Numbered from the stretch's first letter, positions 25,320 to 38,518 are shown. The stretch is 64,000 nucleotides of DNA from Thamnaconus septentrionalis (GCA_009823395.1 CM020515.1:17486489-17550488), one strand, 5' to 3'. Notes: generated by a model from the sequence alone, not told the origin. Numbers and translations: made by a program.

Positions 25320-25512
25320 GGGGTGGGGGGTAGTTGGTGGTGGTGGTGGTGGTGGTGGGGGGGGGTCTGCTGACGGGAAACGGGGAAAATAAAGTGTGAA
25401 ATAGAAAAAAAAAGTGTGGGGGGGGGGGTGACCCTGTGAGGCAGCGGGGAGGGGGGGGGGGTGAAAATTAATATGCTGCTGACTGTCAGTCTGGTGCAGT
25501 GAATGCCAGCAA

Positions 25513-25555
<43 letters not shown>
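25320..25555. repeat. G-rich cluster with (GGT)n, G-runs and (GT)n
   Basis: GGT units at about 25336-25357, several runs of 8-12 G between 25357 and 25461, then GT at 25515-25555. Confidence 0.85.
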
Positions 25556-25558
<3 letters not shown>

Positions 25559-26994
25559 TCACGGTGGTCACACGCTGCTTCTCATTACAAATCCTCTCAT
25601 GACTGCCTGCAATTTGTCAATCTGCTCTGCAACCTTTTGTCAGCAGACTCGTCTCTGCCCTCGTTCTCCTCGTCCCTCCCTCCCTCCCCTCCCCCCCCTC
25701 TCACTCCCCATCACTCCCTCACTCCCCGCCTTCAAATTGCGCCAATTAGCCCGGCAGCGCTTGTGATTGCGTGCACTTCCGTTCCGTCCGTTGCCAGCGA
25801 CGGTTGGCCGGTGGTTATTTCTGGGAAGGGTCGCGGAGGGAAATTGAAGAATGCAGAGGAGGAGGCGGCCGAGCTTCCCGCCGAGTTCTGGGCGGCAAAG
25901 GTCAAACAGCTGATCGGACTGCGGTCCATCTTGCATTAATGAACCGACCTGAGCGGTGGTGGGTGTGAGGCAACACCCTGGTCCAGCTTCCACAAGAGCG
26001 AAGTTTATGCAAACCTTTATGCAAAAATTTGCTGCGTGAAGAGATTTTAGTGAACGTTAAAGAATAGCCGCATTTAAAGAATTACTGCCAACTGGCACTT
26101 TTCCATATTAAAAGTTTTTCCACTTTTGCTGCGTCCATAAAATTTCTAATTTGGTATTCTTTAAAGTTTGCATTGAAAAGCTTTATTGGAATTCATGAAG
26201 AAAATAAAGATTAGCTAAAAAGTAGGGGCACTGCTCCTAACACATCGCCCCCCAGTGGACCTGGCTGGTGTAGCACTACATAACTTTGGTTGCCTTGCTG
26301 GCACCCTTGACTGGCTTCACCTCCTCTTGCGAATCCTTTGAACATGATGAAAAGTTCAAAGTTAAGTCATTTATTAAACCGACTGATCTTTTCTTCATCT
26401 GTCTTTATTTCGAAAGAAAAACACACAGAAAAAGCCTTCTACAATAGCTTCTGAGGTATTGCTATGGCGGCAGACTTTGATATTGCTAATCCCCTGCTGC
26501 ATGGAGCATCTCAGCCGCTGATCCTGACTCCCGCCAACGCGACGGTGAGCGATCGCTCTTGTTCTCCATGAGATTTAAACCTCCGCCGCCGCAGCATGAC
26601 TGCTCTGGTTGATGGCGATGCAGGCTGGCAGGGAAAACGCAGAGACGCTGCTGAACATCGGCCCCGCTGGTAGATGGATGCACACTCACACTCGCACACT
26701 CACACACCCGTGCGTCACGAGGCTAATCCTCCCCGATTCCGCCCCAGTCTGCAGCAGCACAGCAGGCCTTGCGCTCCTGCTGCGGTCATTGGCTTCATTT
26801 CTTCTGTTGATTTCCTGCCGGGGGGCGACGCCCACCTGCAGCGACTCCTGCTTCCACCCCAGAATAACCTTCCCCTCCTCCCTGTGCGCTTCGGATGCCG
26901 CTGCTTTTTAATTCTGAGCTCACTTTGCAATATATCTGTCGTCGATGAAAAATCGCCTCGTCACTTCGTGCCGCTTCAGCGTGTCCACTGACCG

Positions 26995-27036
26995 CAAACT
27001 ACGTCCCCCACAATGCAAACTACTTCCCCCACAATG
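26995..27036 (+). repeat. 21-bp tandem duplication with ZNF143-like motif
   Basis: Two head-to-tail 21-bp units differing at one base, each containing AACTAC(G/T)TCCCCCACAATG. The unit resembles the ACTACAATTCCCAGCATGC-type ZNF143/SBS element. Confidence 0.55.
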
Positions 27037-28100
27037 CATGCCAGTGTTGTGGCTGCCATTAGATTCCAGCGTCTCCTCATCATTTCAACACGTGCAGTTG
27101 AGAAACACCAAGAAACAATCTCGAAACATTCAAGAGGAGGAAAAAAATGGAAGGATTTGATTTAAATAAAAGATAAATAACTTTTGTTTGATATTTGTAG
27201 CTGACATAAAGGCAGCAGTATGTATTTTCACTCTCTTCTTCTGTTAAAGGGCTACGACCAGTATTCCAGAAATTTCTTCAACTGTCTCCAATCTATCAGT
27301 CTGGTTGGTTGCAGGATGTTAAGCAGGAATGTCTGGACTCGGAAGAATCATCTCGGCTTCAAGGTGATTATTTCTCAAACCATCTCGGGCCAAAAGTCTC
27401 ACCATCTCTTCTGACATGGGCGATTTTAATTCACCTTTTTGGGAACGTGTGCAGCAGCTTCAGCCACGTTTCAACTGTATCATCTCACAGCGTTCATCTC
27501 ATAGTCCAACTTGATGTGCACAACCTCATTCCATTTTCTTTCCTCTGTTGTAGCTGCTGTGTTGTTCCTCTGCCGTGCCGCCGCCGCCGCTACAGCAGCT
27601 GCTGCGACTCCGTCCAGGTGTTTGACAAAGTAGCTGCACGACACCGAGAGAAGGTAAGCCAGGCTGAAGTGCGTTTCCGCCCCGCTGCAGCCACCCACGC
27701 TGGTTACTGTCTGGACTCGACTCCACATTAAATCCACCGTAACGGCTGTAAATTTTGTCCGAGCCGACTGGAAAACCTCTCAGCTGCGCTCCTTCAGTCC
27801 GGTGGCGCTGCCTCGAGTAGAAACATTCTGACATTCTGGAGTAAGAGCGCCTGTCTGCCATCACCCACAAACACTCAGGCTCTCTTCAAGTGAATGTCGA
27901 CTCCGAGGCCGGCGGCCTGCCTGACTCTCTCATTGGGAGCCGCCTCGGGAAAATAACCACTTTTGACAGCTCGGCCCTAAATTGATCTCTCAAGGACAGA
28001 AAATCTCACATATTACGGGACGGACTGGACTTCAAAACGCCTCTGGCGGCAGCCAGTCGCTCATTTTAAAAGACTACTGGAGCTCCTCCACCGCCACCGC

Positions 28101-28101
<1 letters not shown>

Positions 28102-28145
<44 letters not shown>
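28102..28145. repeat. (GCT)n microsatellite, about 14 units
   Basis: Uninterrupted GCT units 0.4 kb beyond the candidate rnd2 poly(A) signal. Confidence 0.95.
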
Positions 28146-28521
28146 ATTGCAGTTCAATTTGAGTTTTTCCAGCAGAGAGCTCTGCACAGCACACATTACC
28201 GAGAGAGACTGACTCATTCCTCTGGCGGTTCCGCTGGTGTTTGACTCGTGAGGCGTCGCGACAGCACACTGCTGACATTAGCGCTGGAAAAGGGCACTTT
28301 TTCATTTTTCAGCCGTTTCCTTTTTTCGTTTCGAGGCCCGACGGCGTCGCGAGCAGAGATGAAAGGCTGATTCCCTCCAGATAATTACGTTGGGGCTCTT
28401 GAGCAGCGACGTGTTGAACTTCACTCGCCGCTCCCGCTGCAGCCGTCGCGCCGCCTTGCACGTCGCTTTGTCCCGAGTGAGACGACGACAAAAACCAGCA
28501 CCAGAAAAACATTTCTACCAC

Positions 28522-28527
28522 TTTATT
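28522..28527 (-). terminator. candidate poly(A) signal AATAAA for rnd2
   Basis: AATAAA on the minus strand about 1.09 kb beyond the rnd2 stop codon. It is the first canonical hexamer I found in that direction. A nearer ATTAAA (29285-29280) is a competing site. Confidence 0.45.
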
Positions 28528-29240
28528 TTCCACAAAGAAGCATCTTTTAAAATAGCGACAACAGCGTTTAATACTTCTGCAAATCAAACAGACACAGCTG
28601 AGCCGATGAAAAAAATAGTAATAGCTGAGCAAAATAAAGTATTTTGTGACTCTTACCCCCCCACCCCCACCCGACCCCCATCCCAGAATGCACTTGTGGT
28701 AGTAACGTTCACACGCACGGCAGCACACGACTTTACAAAATCTCATTTTCAGCTCTGATTGTTTCGGATGGTGATCAGTGGAATGAATCCCCTTCAGGCT
28801 TTACTCAAAGCAACGCTACGGAGGTTTGGCCAAGTGGCGCCTCCTCTGGTGGAATATGGCACAACTCTTGCACACAAACATTAGTGCCTGTGTGGGCTTC
28901 CAGACATGTTCGCCTCAAAGGAGCAACGGAAAGTGAATTAGCTCGTTTTAGGACGCAGGGAAAACTGCCTCCGTCACACTATTGGATGGACGTGCGGCCA
29001 ATCAGAGGAGCCGAGCGTTGGACGTAAACGGAGAGCCCGCCCTACAAGAGACAGACGACGGCCTGCGATTGGCTGGCACGTATGATGCTAATTGTGCGAC
29101 TGGCTACATGTGAGCAACATATTTTTTTCCAACCGAATCGTCTCTTCGACGAACTCTGAAGACACGAAACCGTCCGTAGTGCCGCTTGGAGCTGCGGTTC
29201 CTCCCCTCGGACATGGCAACCGCTTCCCACCGCCGTCGCA

Positions 29241-29254
29241 GCGCCCCCTGTTGG
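29241..29254 (-). promoter_or_regulatory. CTCF-like motif in the rnd2 3' UTR region
   Basis: The minus strand reads CCAACAGGGGGCGC, one mismatch from the CTCF core consensus and with the common GCGC end. Confidence 0.45.
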
Positions 29255-29612
29255 AGACGGCTCAGGAAACGACTTCCTCTTTAATGCCAGCGACTTGATG
29301 GCACTTCCACAGTCTCACAGTGCTCCTGGTGCTCCAGAGGCTTCTTCCACTTTGTCATTATGTCCACACAAAGATGTAAACAGCTTAGAAAATATAAACA
29401 ACAGCCAACGAGAGGGGGAAAAAAGGGGGAATAAAAAAAAAATCCAAAGCATTTCCTTTGTTTTCACAGCGCTAGATGTCGTCCAATCTCATCCCTCTGC
29501 AGTGCAAAAAAAACGAGGTTGGGAGGAAAAAAAACAATAAATAGACTTCCTCTGATATATTTCTCCGTCAAGGTATGTACACATTATATATTGGCTCTCT
29601 TCTGGAGGGTCT

Positions 29613-29882
29613 CTACATGAGCACGCAGCTCTTGGCCCGGCCCTTGCGCAGCGCCGGCGCCTGGTCCATTTGCTCAGTCCGACCCGGCAGCGGGGGCAGG
29701 GGCAGCTGCGACACCCTCTTCAGGCCTCTGCGGGAACTGCTGCGCTTGAGCTGCGGCTTGAGCGGCTGCCGCATCGACGCCAGCGTGGTGACGTGGAAGA
29801 CGTCGCGGACGCTGTTCTCCGACACCTTGGAGGTGCACTCCACGTAGGCCACGGCCCCCACCTGCCGCGCTATCGTGGTGCC
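29613..29882 (-). CDS. rnd2: rnd2 coding exon 5 (last) with stop
   Basis: 270 nt encoding residues 146-234 and a TAG stop (29615-29613). It starts [10 protein letters not shown] after the acceptor CTTGCAG. It carries the ECTSK base-contacting motif, the last helix of the G domain (SVRDVFHV), an Arg/Ser-rich hypervariable tail with a short PLPPLPG stretch at 205-211, and CVLM. A C-terminal Met in the CAAX box favours farnesylation by general rule. Confidence 0.95.
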   Translation of the reverse strand, partial: GTTIARQVGAVAYVECTSKVSENSVRDVFHVTTLASMRQPLKPQLKRSSSRRGLKRVSQLPLPPLPGRTEQMDQAPALRKGRAKSCVLM

Positions 29883-32238
29883 CTGCAAGCAGGAGACGGA
29901 GACGTTAGAAGGAGAGAGGAGGAGAAATCATCCACAGCGACGCATTCCAACCTCCTTTATTTCTTGGAATGTTTTTTTTTTTTTTTAACCTCCTTTTATG
30001 ACAGAATTCCTGACCGTGACAAAACAAACGTGTGCTCTCTCTTGTTACAGAAATGAGATTTGACTCCACTTCAAGGCGCCGCACGGCTGAATCACATGAG
30101 AGGAGAAAAAAGAACAATATTCCTCACATTCATTGCGACTGTTATTGCGCCTTCGCAGCCGCTGGTTCTCTGTATATGAAATGTACCTCATGCTTTCACC
30201 TCGTTCCTTCACACATAACTGATTTTGGCCAACAAAGAACAAAACTAACTGATTGTTTTTTCCGAACGCACACAGAATGACTCATCCGGAACACGAGATC
30301 ACGCTGCGGAGTTTTAATGACGTGATATCGCTGATAGTCGTCTGATCAAATGTGACTGCAGTAAAAAAGAAAAAATAGAAACTAATAATGTTGGATGATT
30401 CATCTTGTCAGCTGGCTGCAGCTGCTTATATTGTGTTTGAAGAAAAAACAGGAACAAGGGGAAAGAATCTGATGGGGAAAGAAGAAAGTCACAGGAATAA
30501 AATACATGCAGGCATTTTATTCTGCAAGAAAACAGCATCTAGTTGCTAAAACTTCAGCTTCAGCTGATACTTCGGCTATTCCAGGACTTCCACTGGGAAT
30601 ATGAAATTTATCTGGTGTTTTCCAGTGGAGATCGAAGCCCTACCAGCATCAGCAGCGGTGAAATAACCAAGCCACGCCCACATCAATCAATGTGCATCCC
30701 AATCAGGCTGGGAATCAGAGTCTTTAATAAAGTCCCTCTTCAAAGAGGCATCGGGACTGGAGACAAAAGATTCTGATCTGGCTGAGCACAGGACTGGACG
30801 TGCACAATCCAGAGACGAATGAGGTCCCTTTAGCCCAGGCATGAATAATTCAGATCGCTATCAGGTCGAAGCTGGCGAGCAACAGAGACCGCTGGGTGTG
30901 TGGAGGGGGGTGGGGTGCTCCGCCTCCATCGCCCAGAGATTAGCCCTGCTGTGACGTTAGCGTACAGCCAATTAATTAAGGCCGCAGATTGAAGGGCTGA
31001 GATGAAATCAGGGACAAATTTAATCTGCCTTTCCTGATTCGACCCGGAGCTTCGACCGAATCCGAGCAGGATCGATGCATTGGAAAAAAATAAATAGAAC
31101 AAGATTGGAACTGATGAGACGCAGCTGGTACGTTCCCTAAAACAAAGAGGAGCTTGTTGGTGGAGTGGTTTTATTTTTTTTCTTGTAAGAAGTCCTCCTG
31201 GTGACGCGGAGTGGAGGAGTGTGTTGCAGCAGGAGACGCTGCGGCGCTGAGCGGAAGAGCTCCCGGAGTTCTGAGATTAGCGGCGGGACGAGGAGGCGTC
31301 ACGCAGACTTTTCCGGTCTCGGTTGTCGTCGTCGCCTCTCGGGAAACAGGCGACGGTCCCCAGCTGTGTCACCTCAGCTCGCTCCACCGCGCCGCAGCGC
31401 CCCGTCTATTGTTTACACTTCCTATTTACATGAACTGTGCGTCAATGTCTCTTTTTCGCTCTTTTTTTCAGGGGCAGCTGAGTGCTTTCAGCCCCCAGAG
31501 AGCTCTTGGACGGCGCAGTAAAATATATTTAAAGGGCTCTTTTGTTTTGAGGGCTTTTTGTTTGCCGCGCCGGTTTAGAAGCCCCGCCGCTTTTTTTGTT
31601 TCAGTGTGTGTGTACGTGCGTGTGTGTGTGTGCACATCCTACAAAGCCAAAAAAAAAAAACAGCTGCAGGCTGATTGAAATGCACAGATTTACAGTGGGG
31701 CCGGTCGGCCCGACCCCTGGGCTAGAAATGATGGCAGCAGCCAGTGGAGGCCGTCCCTCCTTTATTATCATGTTTTCTTTTTTTTCCACCTGGGAAACTC
31801 TCAAAGAGCTTGACTGCAGACATTCCCATCGGAATTCGCGCACGCCGAGAGCCAAGACAGAGAGGCTGCAGCAAGCCTGCAAACAAACTGTATGATTGGA
31901 ACTGAAGGTCAAAGGTCAGGCCCTGAACAGTTTTTCCTCTGGATGGAGTTGGTGACATCATGTCAAGCCTCACCGTTTGCACCAATAGGAAGCCTTGCGC
32001 TGTTCACCGAGCTCTAAGGTCTGCAAACCTTCCTTCAAAATCCCCCCTTCTATCAGATGCTGCTTCCGGAAAGTGCAAAAAAAAAAAAAAAAAAATCAAC
32101 TTCATGCACGTACGACGTATTCCCAGTGCTGCATCAGGTCATGCTGGTGTTCCCTCCCCAACCAGTCCTTCTGTCAACAGAGCCGAGGAACCAGCTCGTC
32201 AGCCGGAACGCTGTCAGAACCAACAACTCCTCCCCAAT

Positions 32239-32274
<36 letters not shown>

Positions 32275-35200
32275 CCTGTGGGATTTCATCACAGCAGTGT
32301 TGATCCAAGGTGGGAGGAATCGTAGTTAATCACCACACAGTCGGCTTTCAAACAGAATCATCCTTTTTTTTTTCTCTCTCCTTGTTTTCTCGTCTCCCCT
32401 CCCCCGAGGTACCAGCTCTCACCCCCCTCCCCCACCCAGCCCCACCCCACGGTGGGGTTTCTCTGCTGCTCACCTGCTCGTGGGTGACGGGGATGAGCCG
32501 CTGCTTGGACAGCTCCCTCAGCGTTGCCACGTCCGTCCTCATGTCCAGCTTGCAGCCCACCAGCACCACTTTGGCGTTGGGGCAGAACTCCTGCGTCTCG
32601 CCCTGCCACTGCGCAAACGGGGAGGAGACGACCCAGTGAGTGACAAAATGCAACTCTGAAGCCGCTGCTTCTTGAAGTCTTGAAGCTTGAGCTGAAACAA
32701 AGGAACTTCCGCTTCCATGGCGGACTCTGTGACGTGGAAGACCTTGAAAGAGTTCAAACATCTTCATTTATTCTAAGTATCTGTTGTGTCACGCTGGTTT
32801 AGACTTGTGCGTGCTGAGCCAGCGGTGGGCGTCCTAATTACATCACAGCCCCACTTCCTAATCGGATGAAGTCATAATTAAATTCCAGAGAATTTTTTTT
32901 GGAGCCCACATTAATGGCGTTATCCGGCTGCCCTGCTTTGAAGCTGACATGCATAGAAAAAGAGAAAAGAAAAAACACAGGAACCGGCTTAGTCAAGTTT
33001 TCCCTCCAATGTGAGACACCGGCGGAGCGATAAAGCACCATATTTAGCCCTCTGTTTGCAGCCCCTCGCTGACACACAGGCTGCTGCTTTCAGCTGAAAC
33101 CAGGTTTTCTTTTTTTTAATCACACACTTTCTGAAGCATCTGGAAATTGACAGACGGGCTTTGGGGGACATGGACTGTGGTTAGAAAACATCGGGGAAGT
33201 GATTTTTTTTTTTTTGTATTAACTCTTAAAATAAATCAAAAGAACAATCGTCGGCGCTAATTAAAACGCTTTCACCTTTCAGCTCGCGGCGCATCACCTT
33301 AATAAATGCACATCCTATTACTTTATATTCGGCCGCGCTGTTTGATGTTCCACCGTGAGATTAAATCCTAATACCATGTCTAGCCCCCGGATGGAAATGC
33401 CACGATGTGATTGGTGCCGGTCTTGAATCTGGTGGCTGCGGGAACCAACCTGCAGGGTTTCGACTGGGAACTCTTCATCACATCACTCTGCGTGTTGTGT
33501 GACTGCGTCTGGAAAAAGGTTGAGCGGCTGCACGTCGTCATTTGTATAACTTGAATGTGCAGGGCGTCGGCGCGAGGGGATTCTTCACACTTAAAGACGC
33601 AACCTTTGACCTTTAAAGCCCATCCCTGTTCTGCCACTCACATCCAATCAGCAGCTCTGATTGTTTTCTCCTCTGGGCTGTCGTCCACAAAGCTCCCTGC
33701 CTGTCGCTGCTTGCGCCCGGAGGTCAAGAGCCTCACTCTGGAAGCTTCTTCCATGCAGCCCCGAGCCCTGGAGATTAGCAGGGTGATAGCTCGCAGGGGT
33801 CAGAGGTCAAGGCAACTCCTCCCTCCCTCCCGCCCCCCTCCAACCACCCCAAAGGATTCATGGGAAAATCAAAAGCGCTGCTCTGTGTTGACAGAGTGCG
33901 CCCAAGCTTGAGTTGAGTTTTGTTTTGTTTTTTTGAAACAAGAGGGGTGAGAGAAGGTGAGTTGCGCCGCGGCACCCGTGGGAACCCGCTGTTCAGAGAC
34001 GAGCGTCGCACACATGGCTTCAAGATGGGCGACCGCCGACAGGGAAAACAGGGCGTGAAGCGCGGCCGCCTCCAGCGGGATAATAGCCGCTGCCGCAGAG
34101 CGTGAAAACACGTCCGTGACCACAAGCCGCACTTTGAAAGTGTCGCCATCAAAGACCCTCCAGCCGGGCGTGACGGCAGCTCGGCCGCAGGCCCCGCCCT
34201 GCGCTGCCACCATCTGGAGACGCTGAGCTGCGCAAATATCTGACGGGCTTTTTCTTTTTTTCTTTTGCCGTTTTTCTTCACCCCTGTGTTGCCTGCAGAA
34301 AATTCAAATGTGAGCTACGGATGCTTTAATTCTGGAATTCGTGGCTAATCTGTTCCTATCTGATATTCCCCCAAGGCAGCTTCTCCTTCCTTCATCTCGC
34401 CCCCGAGGATGTGGGCAGGGTCAAGTATCCGCAGACACTCTGGCGAGATAAAGGAAGGAGCCGCTCTCAGCCTGTCGAGGCGTGAAAAAGCAAGCTGCCG
34501 AGCCTCCATAAAGATGCTGATGGAGAGAAAGTCTCCATCCACTGAGGCCCCGGAGCAGTTTCAAATCAAAACAAACTAAAAGCGCTCTCACCTTCTTGAT
34601 GACGCTGTCCAGAGTCTCCGGGCGGCTGATGTCGAAGCAGATGAGCACGGCGTCCGAGTCGGGGTAAGCCAGCGGCCTCACGTTGTCGTAGTAGGAGGAA
34701 CCTGAGGACACAGCAACATATGGCGGTGAGGTCACAGCGTCTTCCAGGGAATTCCTCTGTGTGCTCCGGCCACCTTCTTCCCTGCCATATGGCATGGCCG
34801 CCCCGGGAGGAGCACGTCCTGCTGATTTAAAGGTCGTTAAGGCAGATGTGAACTTACACACACAAGCCCCATTAAGATGCTGATGCAAACAATCTAACAC
34901 CCACAAAATCTGTTTGTGGGTGTCGTTGTGGACATACGAATGATATTTAGTCCCAGTAAAAAAGACAGTGGGAACCTGAACCACAGTTCCCATTAACTTC
35001 TGCATTGTACCCATGATCCTTTGTGCTTTTCCCGCTGATATGGATGCAGTGAGAGTGGAAGGAAGTTGGTTTGAAAGAAATGACAGGAAAGAAAAACAGC
35101 CTGTCATCTCTGCCGGACTGGATTCAGGTCACACCTGCAGCACGCTGCACAGACGTTGTAACAATCATGGTGAGGTCGAGTTCAGTTCTTTGTTTTTGTT

Positions 35201-36096
35201 TTATTGAGTCTAGCGCGCCTGTTGATGTCGTATTTGTCTCTCAGGCTCCTGCACGGCCTCGCTTTGCCCTGACAGGAAAGCAAACACGGCCCAAAGTGAA
35301 TTTTATTTTGCTGAGCAGCGGCGGCGGCGGCCGAATCCATTATCATTGTTAAGCGGCAACAATTGCCAGCGCAAAGGCCAGACTAAAGGTTGAGCTCCTT
35401 ACTGCTCAGGGGCCTCATCACTCTTCTCGTCTCGCTAGCTTTTTATTTTTTTCCGCCTCGATAAAAGTCGCACATTATCGACTGAAGCGGCTTTCGGCAC
35501 CTTTCCGCTTTTCCACTCTTACGCTCTTGATCAAATGTGAAGGCAGAGTGGCGCCTCTGTACTTTTCACAAGCCACCGGTCACACGGCTCCACCACATCT
35601 CATTACGTGCCTTGTAAAAGGAAAAAGGAATATGAGGGATTTTTCCCCGTGGCTGCGGTTGTGGGCGAAGTGGAAGCTCTGGGTTCCGATGGCAACGCCA
35701 CCGAAGCGGCCGCCAGGTTGGGCGGATGTGCTCGCACGGCCTCGGAGCGTGCACGAGAATAATCGCGCGGTGTGGACGGACGCCGGTTTGAGGTCACGCC
35801 GATGATAAATGCAGATGATCTGCACGCGTGCGGACGAGCAGGAGGAGGAAGCCGCAGCCAATCAAAACTTGTTTGAGCGTAGCTGCATTCACTCTCTGCT
35901 CATGGCGAATAGTGACGGCGACAATAGCTGCACGCGGCCCGCCGACCCTTCATCATCCGGTCGGCTGCCCCGCGCTGACCCCTCTTCCAGCCTCCCACCG
36001 CCCACCCACAATGCAACAGGCTGCAATGTTAAAGATTGATGCCTTTTGTGCAGCCAAGTGAGAGGAGAGACTCCTCACACCACACCAGCTTCACAA

Positions 36097-36141
<45 letters not shown>

Positions 36142-38244
36142 CTCAGAGTTTAATAGCACTTGCAGAGAGGACGGCTTGTGAGGGAGGAATGTGGACGTGA
36201 GGCTCTTCAATAATCACATTCTGCACATTGAGACGTCAGGTTTATCGCGCAGCCTCATGCTCGGCTGCAGGAATGACTGCTCTGCGTGTATAAAAGGCCA
36301 AGACGTTAACGATCTGTATCAGTAAGTGGCGACATTGGAGCGTCTCTCAACCCATTAATACCTCATTGGTTGTTAACAATTGAAACTATTCTTCTTTAAC
36401 CGGCAGTGGGAGCGTCAGCACAGCTTTCGCTCCAGTAGACATGCATCCGTGTGGCACACTTAACAATTTGCTGACATGCACTTGACTGATACAGCAACCA
36501 CTAAGGGTTGTTTCATCAAACATCTTCCTAACTTTGCAGCCAGAGGTGATTTCATTCAAATAAACTCTGAACGACGGTGAGTTAATCCCTCAAGTACCAA
36601 GAAAAAAAAGATTTGAACAAATTTCTTCACCGGCAACTTTTAGAACCTTTTTTTGAATTCACCTTCAGCCTCCTGCTCACTGCTGAGAAAGCAGGATTGA
36701 CACACAAACACACACGCACACACACAAAATCACCAGTCAGCAGCGGACAGGGTGTCGGACGACGGCGAGTTCTGATTGGTGGTGGTCACACTTGAGGTGC
36801 TGGAGCTGCTGAAGTCGTCTTTAATATGTATCGCGGTGCAGCAGACCTGTGCAGAGGTTGTCAGCGAGGGGGGAGGAGCCCAGACAGGGGGAGGAACCCA
36901 GCGTGGGTGAGGTTGGAGAGGTGCGGAGGACGGAGTGGATTTAATGACCGGAGTGATGGGAGCCGAGGCGGAGTCCGGGGAATTAGGCAGCGAGAGCCAT
37001 GTTTTCCTTTCTTCATCTCTTTTTTTCATTTGACTGAAGATGTAATCAGGGAGAGGAACGAGGCCGCTGGGATCAATTTGCCCATCGCAGCGATCAGGAT
37101 GATTGGCGGCTCACGGCCGCAAAGGGGCTTGATTGCGACGGCGTCATCGCTTTCTCAGCACTTTGGTAAAGTCAGAAGAAACAAAGAGTCCTCTGAAGTG
37201 GCGACGGGCAGAAAGGCCTGAAGACGAGGTGGAACAAATAGAGGCGGGTCAACCTACCGATGAAGAAGCTGACAAGGAGACGACAAAAGATCAAAGATCC
37301 CACAATACACCCACTTTCAAAGGCTTCACAGGCGGATTATCAAAACAGGACAATGACACATCTCCAGAATGCAGCATATTTAGCCCTCTGTTTACAGCCA
37401 CCTGCTAAAACTGAGGCTTTGTTAAGCCAGTGCACAGTGGAGAAAGCAGAAGAAGCAAAAGATGGATTTTCTTCATTTTCAGCGACGTATATTTGTAATA
37501 AAGTTTTTGTAAAGTGGATTTCTCACATCGTGGGGCTCCTGAAGACGGATGACCGGCTGGGTGGAGGAGCAGCGGGAGGAGGAGGAGGAGGAGGCAGGGA
37601 GGCAGTGAGTGTTTTCGGGGGAAAAGTAATGAAGGCCCTAGACGGACTGGTGGAGGTGGCCGGCACACCGTTCACACGGAGGTGGAACAAAAGGTCAATT
37701 GAATTTCAGGCGGAGGCAGGACGAGATGGATGTGGCAGCAGGGCGGCGGGTGGAGGGTGGAGGGGGGGTTGTGTGTGTGTGGGGGGGGGCACGGCCTGGC
37801 AAAGAGGCACTAAAAACCATCTCGCCTGGCAAGGAAGCGCGGCTACCCGCCACACAGCGCCAAGGACAGGCATAAAACACCCCCCCCACACACACACACA
37901 CACACACACCCGCCTCCCCCCTCCTTCCTTCCTTTGGCATTAGCATTAGCCTGATTTAGCACCAGCCATGGCTCATGGAGCAGCAGGAGGAGGAGGAGGG
38001 ATTTCTGCCTTTATTTCCACAGGGCTAATTAGTGCTAAGCCGCTGTGCTGAAGGGGTGATGGAGGTGGTGGTGTGGGTGAGGGGGGTGGGAGGTGGATGG
38101 GTTTGTCGGCAGCGACGGCGCACGTCTCCATCAAAGGCCAGAAATATCCCAGAGGATGTGGAGGCAGCGACGCATCAACTACGAGACTGACTGGAGGGTT
38201 CAGGGTTTGATTTGGCTGCTGCAGACTCCTGGTCCCTGGGGACC

Positions 38245-38280
<36 letters not shown>

Positions 38281-38294
38281 TCTTGTCTGCCTGC

Positions 38295-38326
<32 letters not shown>

Positions 38327-38476
38327 GTCTGCCTGCCTTTCTACCTGTCTGTCTCTCTCTCTGTCTGTCTGCCTGCCTGCCTTTCTATTTGCAAGTCTGT
38401 CTGCCTGCCTGCAGGTCTGTCTGTCTGTCTTCCTTTCTGTCTGTCTGCCTGCCTTTCTGTTTGCAAGTCTGTCTGC

Positions 38477-38518
<42 letters not shown>

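Larger units (their letters stand above)
451..28499. other. 28-kb intergenic stretch without a recognisable gene
   Basis: I recognise no protein family, tRNA, rRNA or known ncRNA here. It contains about twenty (CA/GT)n loci, CAG arrays (14116, 20070, 28102), GGA and CTC runs, dispersed-repeat copies A-G, CTCF-like motifs, three unexplained exon-like segments (11728-11985, 13067-13159, 27554-27653) and several blocks of complex sequence that may be conserved regulatory DNA. Confidence 0.7.
28500..29612 (-). other. rnd2: rnd2 3' UTR (inferred)
   Basis: Sequence downstream of the rnd2 stop on the minus strand. Two possible ends are visible: an ATTAAA at 29285-29280, about 330 nt after the stop, and a canonical AATAAA at 28527-28522, about 1.1 kb after it. 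Which one is used cannot be told from sequence alone. The interval also holds a CTCF-like motif near 29241. Confidence 0.5.

Noticed and set aside
34033..34900. Other open frames within rnd2 introns (for example 33775-34281, 41839-42246)
   Set aside because: No recognisable domains and no splice context; they overlap intronic sequence between verified rnd2 exons.
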